Source of the DNA: CAZSBG01 sp964605145
GTDB taxonomy: Bacteria > Zhuqueibacterota > Zhuqueibacteria > Thermofontimicrobiales > Thermofontimicrobiaceae
NCBI GenBank assembly: GCA_964605145.1
Contig: CAZSBG010000044.1
Span: 1-48,242, forward strand
DNA length: 48,242 nt
Direction: 5' to 3'
This document shows positions 26,018-34,191 of this stretch, piece after piece. Made by a program: the position numbers and the translations under genes. Numbering within the stretch: position 1 is the first letter of the stretch; the number at the start of each line of letters is the position of its first letter. The notes under the pieces are model-generated. The model was not told the origin of the DNA. It saw nothing but the letters and a program-made list of their open reading frames with translations, and did not search any database.

Positions 26018-26800
26018 TTGAAAATCGGAATCGCACAAATCGATTGCGCGCTTGGCGACGTGCCGGCAAACCTGGCTAAAATGAAGCTCTACGCGGAAAA
26101 GGCAAAATCAGCCGGCTGCGAAATACTCGTTTTCCCGGAGATGATCGATACCGGCTATGAAATGGAAATCATTCGGCAGCACGCGTCCGATTTTTCAGGT
26201 CAACCAATGTCAGCGCTGCAATTTACCGCCGCGAACCAGGGCATGCACATTATCGCCGGAATTTCGGAGCGGGCCGACGACAGAATTTACAACGCCAGCG
26301 TTGTTATCGATCCGGGCGGCAAAATGATCGCGAAATACCGCAAGGCGCATTTAGCCGCTTATCCCCCGCTGAACGAGGGTAGTTGCATTACGCCGGGAAA
26401 TTCTTTGGAAACGATCACTATTGGCGGCCTCACATTCGGGCTGATGATTTGCTATGATCTCCGTTTCCCGGAAATGAGCCGAAAGCTTGTGCTCGGCGGC
26501 GCCCAGGTCTTGGTGCTGTGCTCTGCCTGGCCGTTCCCGAGACTGATCCACTGGCAAACGCTCATCGCTGCCCGGGCAATCGAAAACCAGTGCTATTTCA
26601 TTGCGGCGAACCGAACCGGCACGGACGGCCCTGCAGTGTTCTGCGGCTCAAGCCGAATTATCGATCCGTACGGAATCATCGTCACGTCGGCTGCCGAGAA
26701 CCGGGAAGAATTGATTGTCGGCGAAATTTCAGAAGAAACCATAGCCGCAGTTCGGAAAAACATGCCGATTTTCCAGCATCGCAGGAAAGACATGTACTGA
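26018..26800 (+). CDS. Carbon-nitrogen hydrolase (nitrilase superfamily, omega-amidase-like)
   Basis: A 260-residue cytoplasmic amidase of the nitrilase superfamily. The catalytic triad is E41 ('VFPEM'), K109 ('KYRKAHL') and C145 ('MICYDLRFPE'). Length and motifs fit the branch containing omega-amidases and related small amidases. The start is TTG with CGGAG seven bases upstream; no upstream ATG is usable. It hydrolyses a C-N bond of an amide; the substrate is unknown. It stands 173 bases before the LOG-family gene. The spacer contains inverted phrases, 'CACAGAGGCGCGGAGACACAGAG' split across 26820-26840 and its complement near 26910-26935. Confidence 0.92.
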   Translation: MKIGIAQIDCALGDVPANLAKMKLYAEKAKSAGCEILVFPEMIDTGYEMEIIRQHASDFSGQPMSALQFTAANQGMHIIAGISERADDRIYNASVVIDPGGKMIAKYRKAHLAAYPPLNEGSCITPGNSLETITIGGLTFGLMICYDLRFPEMSRKLVLGGAQVLVLCSAWPFPRLIHWQTLIAARAIENQCYFIAANRTGTDGPAVFCGSSRIIDPYGIIVTSAAENREELIVGEISEETIAAVRKNMPIFQHRRKDMY

Positions 26801-26973
26801 AAATTTGAAAGAAAATGCCACAGAGGCGCGGAGACACAGAGTTAAAATAATAAAAATATAAAAAAACTTTTTCATTCATCCAATATTTCATTTTCTCCTT
26901 TATGTTTTTCTCTGTGCCTCTGAGTCTCCGTGGCAAAAAATAACATAGATCACAAATACAAACTCACCCTGAA

Positions 26974-27558
26974 ATGAAAATTGAAAAAGTCTGCGTCTAT
27001 TGCGCATCGAGCAAGCAGGCGCATCCGCATTACTATCGTTCAGCCGCTGAACTTGGAATTCTTTTGGCTCAAAACGGGATTGAAATCGTTTACGGCGGTG
27101 GCGCTGTCGGTTCCATGGGCGCTCTGGCTGATGGCGCACTGGCGGCACAGGGAAAAGTCACCGGCATTATTCCGCGATTCATGGTGGAATTGGAATGGGC
27201 CCATCCTGAAATTTCGAATATGATTGTCGTTGAAACGCTGCACGAGCGGAAGCAGCGCATGATCGAAGGCGCGGACGCTGTCATCGCCCTTCCCGGCGGC
27301 ACCGGCACGTTCGAAGAATTGTTCGAAGCCATCACCTGGAAACGGTTGGGACTGTACTTCAATCCCATCATCATTTTGAACACGCGCCGGTTTTTCGATC
27401 CGCTCATCGAGCTATTGGAAAAAAGCGTGGCCGAGAAATTTATGGACGAGCGGCATCTTCGCATGTGGACCGTGGTTGACGAACCGGATCAGGTATTGCA
27501 ATCCATTGACGACACATCGGCCTGGGATAAGAATGCCCGGTCGTTTGCCGCGCTGTGA
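26974..27558 (+). CDS. LOG family protein (TIGR00730-type nucleoside 5'-monophosphate phosphoribohydrolase)
   Basis: A 194-residue cytoplasmic protein of the LOG family. The Rossmann-like motif 'YGGGAVGSMGALADGAL' and the signature 'PGGTGTFEE' (residues 107-115) are both intact. Characterised members remove ribose 5-phosphate from nucleoside monophosphates such as cytokinin or purine nucleotides. In bacteria they are thought to act in nucleotide salvage or housecleaning. No Shine-Dalgarno is visible before the ATG. It follows the nitrilase-type gene on the same strand. Confidence 0.93.
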   Translation: MKIEKVCVYCASSKQAHPHYYRSAAELGILLAQNGIEIVYGGGAVGSMGALADGALAAQGKVTGIIPRFMVELEWAHPEISNMIVVETLHERKQRMIEGADAVIALPGGTGTFEELFEAITWKRLGLYFNPIIILNTRRFFDPLIELLEKSVAEKFMDERHLRMWTVVDEPDQVLQSIDDTSAWDKNARSFAAL

Positions 27559-27691
27559 TTTTAGAAAAAAGTTGTTAGGTGTTAGATATTAGGGGTTAGT
27601 GTTGAACAATTTTTCTATGTTCGCGTATATCTGCCTGTATAGTTGAAGTCCAAAAGCAGGTTCAAAGGTTAATTTTTTTATTTAGTATATT

Positions 27692-28810
27692 ATGCCAAAT
27701 TCCAATTCTCACCAAAAAAACTCCACTAAAAATCCCAGGCTCAGAAAAATTATCCTCGATGATTTTCGGCAGGACAACCTGAGACGATCCATTATTCAGG
27801 ATCTGAAAGACATTTACCACTTCTATCTCGATCAGGAAACAAAAGACAAACTTCAGTCCATGTCCAGGATTAAGCGCTGGTTTGTGCTTGGATTTTGGCT
27901 GCTCAAAAGTCTTATCTTGAAGCTTACGCCGGTTCGGCGTGTACTTTTTGTTGTTGGCTTCATTCTGTATATTATAGGACGCCAACAGTTCCAGTTTGGC
28001 GAATCAGTCCAAACCAACGTGAATCTTGACGAGTTGGGATTCTTCTTGATAGTCGTTGTGCTCATGTTGGAATTAAAAGATAAATTACTGGCCCAGGGTG
28101 AACTGGCAGTGGGACGTGCGGTTCAGTTTTCTCTGCTGCCGGATTTCAATCCCAAAATTAAAGGCTGGGACGTATGGCTGTTCACCCGGCCGGCCAATGA
28201 AGTGGGCGGCGATTTGGTCGATTATCTTCAATTGGATGAAAATCGCTGGGGACTCTCTTTAGGCGACGTTGCGGGAAAGGGGCTGGGCGCCGCCCTTGTC
28301 ATGTCCAAATTATTAGCGACTATCCGATCAATCGCTCCTAATTTCAAATCGTTGGATGAATTGGGTGCAGAACTGAACAAAATATTTTGCCGGGACAGCA
28401 TCCCCAGCCGCTTTGTCTCGCTCTGCTATCTGGAAATTGATTCACGGTCGAGTACTGTCCGCTACCTGAACGCCGGCCACCTTCCGCCGCTGGTTCAAAA
28501 AGGGGAGAAGACCTTCGAAACGAAACATGGCGCCCCGGCACTGGGGATTCAATCCAAATCGAAATACACGGAGCAAACGATCGATCTTCAAAAAGGCGAT
28601 TTTTTAGTTGTATTTTCCGACGGATTGACTGAGGCGAAAAACGAAGAAGGAACATTTTTCGGCGATAAACGATTGTTGTCTGTTTTGCCGAAACTGAAGG
28701 GAAAATCCGCGGAAGAAATGGGCACGGCGCTGGTTCGGGTTGTTGACCGGTTCATCGGTGACGCGCGCCAGAACGATGATCTTTCATTGATCATTTTAAA
28801 GAAAATTTGA
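27692..28810 (+). CDS. PP2C-type phosphatase (SpoIIE/RsbU domain) with N-terminal membrane segment
   Basis: A 372-residue protein. Its first ~130 residues are basic and include two hydrophobic segments (about 87-104 and 114-130), likely a membrane anchor. From 'GRAVQFSLLPD' on it is a SpoIIE/RsbU phosphatase domain. 'GGDLVDYLQLDENRWGLSLGDVAGKGLGAAL' holds the metal-binding Asp residues, then come 'NAGHLPPL', 'VFSDGLTEAKN' and 'QNDDLSLIIL'. Such enzymes dephosphorylate anti-sigma-factor antagonists and control stress or sigma-factor signalling. No partner gene (anti-sigma factor or antagonist) is next to it. The ATG has only a weak ribosome site. Confidence 0.9.
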   Translation: MPNSNSHQKNSTKNPRLRKIILDDFRQDNLRRSIIQDLKDIYHFYLDQETKDKLQSMSRIKRWFVLGFWLLKSLILKLTPVRRVLFVVGFILYIIGRQQFQFGESVQTNVNLDELGFFLIVVVLMLELKDKLLAQGELAVGRAVQFSLLPDFNPKIKGWDVWLFTRPANEVGGDLVDYLQLDENRWGLSLGDVAGKGLGAALVMSKLLATIRSIAPNFKSLDELGAELNKIFCRDSIPSRFVSLCYLEIDSRSSTVRYLNAGHLPPLVQKGEKTFETKHGAPALGIQSKSKYTEQTIDLQKGDFLVVFSDGLTEAKNEEGTFFGDKRLLSVLPKLKGKSAEEMGTALVRVVDRFIGDARQNDDLSLIILKKI

Positions 28811-28824
28811 ACATGTGAAAAATT

Positions 28825-28836
28825 CTGTTCGAACAG
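28825..28836. promoter_or_regulatory. 12-bp perfect palindrome CTGTTCGAACAG
   Basis: This palindrome lies between the phosphatase stop (28810) and the propeller gene start (28886). Its GTTCGAAC core recalls binding sites of dimeric regulators, but a 12-bp palindrome can arise by chance. Location before a gene is the only support. Confidence 0.25.
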
Positions 28837-28885
28837 GAAGGATCCTGAATCAACAATCAAACTAACATAAAAATGGAGGAAAAGA

Positions 28886-31800
28886 ATGAAGCGTTTCACA
28901 ATTTTTGTTTTATCTTTACTTCTTCTTTTTTCAACTGCATTTGCAAAGAAGAAAAAAGACGACCAATCTAAAAAATCAACCCTGTCTGCCGGTACATTCT
29001 CCGGTCTAAAATTCCGTAGTATCGGCCCGGCTTACAGCTCAGGACGCATTGGTGATTTTGCGGTGAATCCCAATAATCACAGCGAATATTACGTGGCTGT
29101 CGCTTCCGGAAATATCTGGAAAACAGTCAACAACGGAACGACGTGGAGACCAATTTTTGACCGGTACGGCGCGTATTCAATCGGCTGCCTGGCCATGGAT
29201 CCCAACAACCCCAATGTGGTCTGGGCCGGAACGGGAGAGAACAACAGTCAGCGCGCACTGGGCTACGGCGATGGTGTGTACAAAACCGAAGATGGTGGAA
29301 AAAGCTGGAAAAACATGGGACTCAAATCTTCCCGCCAGATCGGTAAAATTTTAATCGATCCCCGCGATTCCGATGTCGTTTACGTGGCTGCCGAAGGTTC
29401 GGTTTGGGGCCCGGGCGGTGAACGCGGCATCTACAAAACAACCAATGGCGGGAAAACATGGAATGCCATCAAAACAATCAGCGAACACACCGGCGCTTCG
29501 GACATGGTCATGGACCCGCGCGACCCGGATGTGATTTACGTGGCGTTTCATCAGCGAAGACGGCATGTGTTCACCAAGATTAATGGTGGACCGGAAAGCG
29601 CAATTTACAAAACAACGGATGCCGGAAAAACCTGGAATAAACTCACCTCAGGTCTTCCCGGCGGCGATGTGGGCGCCATTGGGCTTGCCATCTCTCCGGT
29701 CAATCCGGATGTGGTCTACGCCATTATCGAAGCCGCCGGCGAAAGTGGCGGATTCTTCCGAACCACTGACCGCGGGGCCTCGTGGCAGAAAATGAGTTCC
29801 CACGTCAGCAGCAGTCCGCAATATTACCAGGAAATCTTTTGCGATCCAAAAGACGTGGATAAAGTTTATTCCGTGGAAACAGTCACCAAGGTTACCGAAG
29901 ACGGCGGAAGAACCTGGCGCAACCTGGGCAGAAAAGCGCGCCACGTGGATGACCATGCTTTGTGGATCGACACGGATGACACGCGACATTTAATCATAGG
30001 CGGCGACGGCGGCATTTACGAAACCTGGGATGATGGCGCCAACTGGCTGTTCAAATGCAATCTCCCGGTCACTCAATTTTATCGTGTGGCAGTGGATAAA
30101 GCGCTGCCCTTTTACTACGTGTACGGCGGCACACAGGACAACAATAGCATGGGTGGTCCGTCCCGCAACACCAGCTCTTACGGCGTGGTGAACGATGACT
30201 GGTTCGTCACCAATGGTGGAGACGGATTCTGGTCTGCCATCGACCCGGAAGATCCCAACATTGTTTATGCAGAATCTCAATATGGCGGCATGGTTCGCTA
30301 CGATAAAATGAGCGGCGAGTCCATCAGCATTCGACCCCAGCCGCGAAAGGGTGAATACACCTATCGCTGGAACTGGAACACGCCGCTGTTCATCAGTCCG
30401 CATTCGCATACGCGCATCTATTGCGGCGCAAACAAGGCATTTCGCAGTGACGACCGCGGAAATACCTGGCAGGTTATCAGCGACGATCTGACCCGCCAAA
30501 TTGACCGCAACACATTGCCGGTCATGGGCAAGGTGTGGAGCGTCGATGCGGTGGCAAAAAACGCATCCACATCATTATTTGGCACCATCGTTTCAATGGC
30601 GGAATCGCCGATTCAGGAAGACCTGCTTTATGTTGGCACCGATGACGGCCTGATTCAGGTTACCGAAGACGCCGGCAAAACCTGGACGAAGTACGAAAAA
30701 TTCCCGGACATCCGGGACATGACCTACGTGAGCGATATTTGCCCGTCGAAGCACGATGCAAATGTGGTTTACGCCTCATTCGATAATCGCAAACGGGACG
30801 ATTTCAAACCGTATATTTTGAAAAGCACTGACAAGGGAAAATCGTGGAAATCCATCGCATCAAATTTGCCTGAAAACGGCACGGTCCACACCATTGAACA
30901 GGATTTTGTCAATCCGAACCTGCTTTTTGTTGGAACCGAATTCGGCGTCTTTTTCTCCATCAATGAGGGCGGGGAATGGGTGCAGATGAAATCCGGCATT
31001 CCCACCATTTCTGTGAGAGATATGGCCATTCAGGAGCGAGAAAACGATCTGGTCCTGGCCACTTTTGGACGCGGCTTTTATATTCTTAATGACTACACCC
31101 CGCTTCGCGTGTTCAAACCGGAAATGCTGGAGAAAAAAGCTCACATCTTCCCGATCAAAGATGCGTTGATGTTTGTCGAATCCCGCGGGAAATACGGGCA
31201 GGGCTCCACATATTTCAGCGCGAAAAATCCGCCGGTGGGCGCTGTGTTCACCTATTTTCTCAAAGAAACACCCAAAACATTGAAACAGCAGCGCAAGGAA
31301 AAAGAGAAAAAACTTGCCAAGGAAAACAAACCAATTCCCTATCCCACCTGGGACGAATTGCGCGCTGAAGAAAATGAAGAAGCGCCCTACCTGTTATTCA
31401 CCATCACAGACCTGAATGGCAATGTGATAAGAAAAATAACCACGAGACCGAAAAAAGGGATCAATCGGATTGTGTGGGATTTCAGTTACCACAACCCGGC
31501 GCCGGTGCGCTTGCAGGGCAATAAATTTAATCCCCTCGCAGATGGTCGCAGCGGAATCATGGCCGCGCCGGGAACCTATAATGTATCCATGTCACTCAGC
31601 GTGAACGGAAAATTGAGTGAGCTTGTTCCACCGCAGGAATTCAAAACCGTGGCGCTGGATAATACCACCCTTCCTGCCAAAGACCGTATGGCGCTGGTGA
31701 CATTCCAGGCCGAGTCCGCTGAATTGTACCGCATCGTCCAGGGAACGATCAACGCGGCCAACGATCTTGACGAGCGGATTCAATACCTGAAACAGGCACT

Positions 31801-32155
31801 GCATCAAACTCCTGAAGCCTCGGCAGAATTGATGACCAGGGCAAAATCGATTGAAACCGAGTTGGGGGAAATTCTCATTATCTTCAATGGCGATCGGACA
31901 ATCCGCCGAAGAAATGAAAATCCGCCAACTTCGCTCTCCAGTCGACTGCGAACGCTGGCTTATACGCATTATGGATCCACATCCGATATCACTCAAACCG
32001 AAAAAGATGCCTATTCCATCATCAAAGAAGAATTTACACCGCTCTATCAGAAATTGAAAAAACTGATGGAAGTGGATGTGCCGGCACTGGAAAACGACAT
32101 GGAAAAAGTTAAAGCGCCGTGGACACCAGGCCGATTGCCGGAGTGGAATGAATAA
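28886..32155 (+). CDS. Exported Asp-box/sortilin-like beta-propeller protein
   Basis: A 1089-residue exported protein with a signal peptide ('MKRFTIFVLSLLLLFSTAFA'). At least nine Asp-box repeats (S/T-x-D-x-G-x-x-W type), such as 'KTEDGGKSW', 'KTTNGGKTW', 'KTTDAGKTW', 'RSDDRGNTW' and 'VTEDAGKTW', span residues about 50-730. They indicate two linked propellers of the VPS10/sortilin or xyloglucanase type. After a Lys/Glu-rich linker comes an Ig-like region ('LLFTITDLNGNVIRKI'), then a helical tail. Family members are often labelled glycosyl hydrolase, but no catalytic residues are evident here. A GGAGG precedes the ATG. It is common in FCB-type genomes; the role is unknown. Confidence 0.85.
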   Translation: MKRFTIFVLSLLLLFSTAFAKKKKDDQSKKSTLSAGTFSGLKFRSIGPAYSSGRIGDFAVNPNNHSEYYVAVASGNIWKTVNNGTTWRPIFDRYGAYSIGCLAMDPNNPNVVWAGTGENNSQRALGYGDGVYKTEDGGKSWKNMGLKSSRQIGKILIDPRDSDVVYVAAEGSVWGPGGERGIYKTTNGGKTWNAIKTISEHTGASDMVMDPRDPDVIYVAFHQRRRHVFTKINGGPESAIYKTTDAGKTWNKLTSGLPGGDVGAIGLAISPVNPDVVYAIIEAAGESGGFFRTTDRGASWQKMSSHVSSSPQYYQEIFCDPKDVDKVYSVETVTKVTEDGGRTWRNLGRKARHVDDHALWIDTDDTRHLIIGGDGGIYETWDDGANWLFKCNLPVTQFYRVAVDKALPFYYVYGGTQDNNSMGGPSRNTSSYGVVNDDWFVTNGGDGFWSAIDPEDPNIVYAESQYGGMVRYDKMSGESISIRPQPRKGEYTYRWNWNTPLFISPHSHTRIYCGANKAFRSDDRGNTWQVISDDLTRQIDRNTLPVMGKVWSVDAVAKNASTSLFGTIVSMAESPIQEDLLYVGTDDGLIQVTEDAGKTWTKYEKFPDIRDMTYVSDICPSKHDANVVYASFDNRKRDDFKPYILKSTDKGKSWKSIASNLPENGTVHTIEQDFVNPNLLFVGTEFGVFFSINEGGEWVQMKSGIPTISVRDMAIQERENDLVLATFGRGFYILNDYTPLRVFKPEMLEKKAHIFPIKDALMFVESRGKYGQGSTYFSAKNPPVGAVFTYFLKETPKTLKQQRKEKEKKLAKENKPIPYPTWDELRAEENEEAPYLLFTITDLNGNVIRKITTRPKKGINRIVWDFSYHNPAPVRLQGNKFNPLADGRSGIMAAPGTYNVSMSLSVNGKLSELVPPQEFKTVALDNTTLPAKDRMALVTFQAESAELYRIVQGTINAANDLDERIQYLKQALHQTPEASAELMTRAKSIETELGEILIIFNGDRTIRRRNENPPTSLSSRLRTLAYTHYGSTSDITQTEKDAYSIIKEEFTPLYQKLKKLMEVDVPALENDMEKVKAPWTPGRLPEWNE

Positions 32156-32176
32156 AAAATGAAATTTAGAAGAAAA

Positions 32177-32217
32177 ATGCTCGATGCAGGGATTCATTTT
32201 GCATCGGGCATTTTTTT
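32177..32217 (+). terminator. Rho-independent terminator
   Basis: ATGCTCGATGC (32177-32187) pairs with GCATCGGGCAT (32201-32211), one G-U pair, 11-bp stem, followed by seven T to 32217. It lies 22 bases after the propeller gene stop, so it ends that transcript before the C69 peptidase gene. Confidence 0.88.
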
Positions 32218-32351
32218 ACGTATGGGGAACTGAAGGAGCTAATTTTAGTAAAATTAAAATACTATTTTCACTGTTCAATCCTATTGTGCTGTCCAAATTT
32301 AGTCAAATAATTAATCATCATATAATCCACTCAACGGAGGTTTTTGAGCTC

Positions 32352-33986
32352 ATGAAAAAAACAGTCTCGATTCTTTTTCTGATTTTAATGGTATTTTTAT
32401 TGAACCAATCCGCTTCAGCGTGCACAAATTTTCTGATCACCAAAGGCGCGTCAAAAGACGGTTCCACCATGATAACCTATGCGGCCGATGCTCACGTGCT
32501 TTACGGTGAACTCTATTACACGGCTGCCGCCGATCACATCCCCGGCTCCATGCTGGATGTGTACGAATGGGACACTGGCAAATATTTGGGCCAGATCAAA
32601 CAGGTGGCGCATACCTACACCGTGGTGGGCAACATGAACGAGCACCAGGTTTCCATCGGCGAAACGACCTGGGGCGGCCGAAGAGAGCTGCGCGATCCCA
32701 ACGCCATTATGGATTACGGCAGCCTGATGTATATCGCATTGCAGCGTGCAAAAACCGCGCGCGAGGCCATTCAGGTCATCACCGACCTTGTGGCGGAATA
32801 CGGGTATTACAGTTCCGGCGAATCGTTTTCCATTGCCGATCCCAATGAAGTGTGGATTTTCGAAATCATTGGCAAAGGTGCGGAAAATAAAGGCGCTGTA
32901 TGGGTCGCCAGAAAAGTGCCGGATGGTTACATTTGTGCGCATGCCAATCAGGCCCGCATTCGGCAATTCCCGCTGAATGATAAAGAAAATTGCATCTACT
33001 CGGAAGACGTCATTTCGTTTGCCAGAGAGAAGGGCTATTTTGATGGCAAGGACAAGGATTTCAGTTTTGCCGATGCCTATGCCCCGCTGGATTACGGTGC
33101 TCTCCGCTTCTGCGAAGCCCGTGTATGGAGCATGTTTCGCCGCGCCGCGCCTTCGTTGAACCTTTCCATGGATTATGTCAAGGGCGAAAAAGGCGCAAAA
33201 CCGCTGCCACTCTGGATTGAGCCGGATGAAAAGTTATCGGTTCACGATGTCATGGAACTTATGCGCGACCATTTTGAAGGATCAGACTTTGACATGACCA
33301 AAGACATCGGGGCCGGCCCGTTCAAATTGCCGTATCGCTGGCGTCCCTTAACCTGGGAAGTGGACAGCGTGCAATACTGCAACGAACGCGCCACTTCGAC
33401 CCAGCAGACCGGTTTTTCGTTCGTGTCACAGGCCCGCTCCTGGCTGCCGGATCCCATCGGCGGCGTGCTCTGGTTCAGCGTGGACGATACCTACAGCACT
33501 GTCTACGTGCCCATGTATTGCAGCATCAGCGAAGTGCCGAAAAGTTACGCTGTCGGCACCGGCTCGTTCCATGACTTCACCTGGGAATCGGCGTTTTGGG
33601 TGTTTAATTTCGTTTCCAACTACACCTACTCCCGGTATTCTGATATGATTGTGGACGTGCAGAAAGTGCAGCGCGAACTGGAAGGCAGATTTTTTGCTGA
33701 CCAGCCGGGGATTGAAAAAGCCGCGCTTGAGCTATTCAACAAATCACCGCGCCTGGCCGTGGATTACCTCACCGAATATTCTGTGAAGACCGGCAATAAA
33801 ACAGTGAAGCGATGGAAGAAACTGGGCGAGTTCCTCATCTACAAATACCTCGATGGCAATGTGAAAAACGAACTGGGAAAAGTGACCCATCCCGGCTATC
33901 CCGAATCCTGGTATCGCACCATTGTCAACGAAACCGGCGATCATTTTAAGATGAAAAAACTGGAAGGAGAAGAAGGCACGCATTAG
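32352..33986 (+). CDS. Exported peptidase family C69 (dipeptidase, U34/PepD-like)
   Basis: A 544-residue exported Ntn-hydrolase dipeptidase. The signal peptide ends '...NQSASA' and the mature chain would begin at C24, the catalytic N-terminal nucleophile ('CTNFLITKGASKDGSTM'). 'YTVVGNMNEHQVSIGETTWGGRREL', 'SFSIADPNEVWIFE' and 'SIADPNE' are strong family features. It hydrolyses dipeptides in the periplasm or outside the cell. The start at 32352 is chosen because it begins the signal; ACGGAGG lies 11 bases before, a little far. It is transcribed toward the large minus-strand gene at 34192-37011. Confidence 0.92.
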   Translation: MKKTVSILFLILMVFLLNQSASACTNFLITKGASKDGSTMITYAADAHVLYGELYYTAAADHIPGSMLDVYEWDTGKYLGQIKQVAHTYTVVGNMNEHQVSIGETTWGGRRELRDPNAIMDYGSLMYIALQRAKTAREAIQVITDLVAEYGYYSSGESFSIADPNEVWIFEIIGKGAENKGAVWVARKVPDGYICAHANQARIRQFPLNDKENCIYSEDVISFAREKGYFDGKDKDFSFADAYAPLDYGALRFCEARVWSMFRRAAPSLNLSMDYVKGEKGAKPLPLWIEPDEKLSVHDVMELMRDHFEGSDFDMTKDIGAGPFKLPYRWRPLTWEVDSVQYCNERATSTQQTGFSFVSQARSWLPDPIGGVLWFSVDDTYSTVYVPMYCSISEVPKSYAVGTGSFHDFTWESAFWVFNFVSNYTYSRYSDMIVDVQKVQRELEGRFFADQPGIEKAALELFNKSPRLAVDYLTEYSVKTGNKTVKRWKKLGEFLIYKYLDGNVKNELGKVTHPGYPESWYRTIVNETGDHFKMKKLEGEEGTH

Positions 33987-34124
33987 TTTTTCGATCCTTT
34001 TCAACACAGAATATTATTTGGGTTTTTGGGTGCCGTATCAATAGTACAATTTGGCACCGATAGTCGATATTTGATATTCGATTTGAAAAAGTTCTTTTAA
34101 TGCCTCTTTTTTGAAAAATAATAA

Positions 34125-34168
34125 AAACGTGCGCTGTCTCCGTTATTCAGGCTGACTGGCGCACGTTT
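34125..34168. terminator. Bidirectional hairpin between convergent genes
   Basis: AAACGTGCGC (34125-34134) and GCGCACGTTT (34159-34168) are perfect 10-bp inverted arms around 24 bases. It sits between two convergent genes, with A-rich and T-rich flanks, so it could end transcription in both directions. A smaller GGTGCC...GGCACC hairpin lies nearby at about 34029-34058. Confidence 0.6.
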
Positions 34169-34191
34169 ATTATTTCAACTAAAGAGTTGCT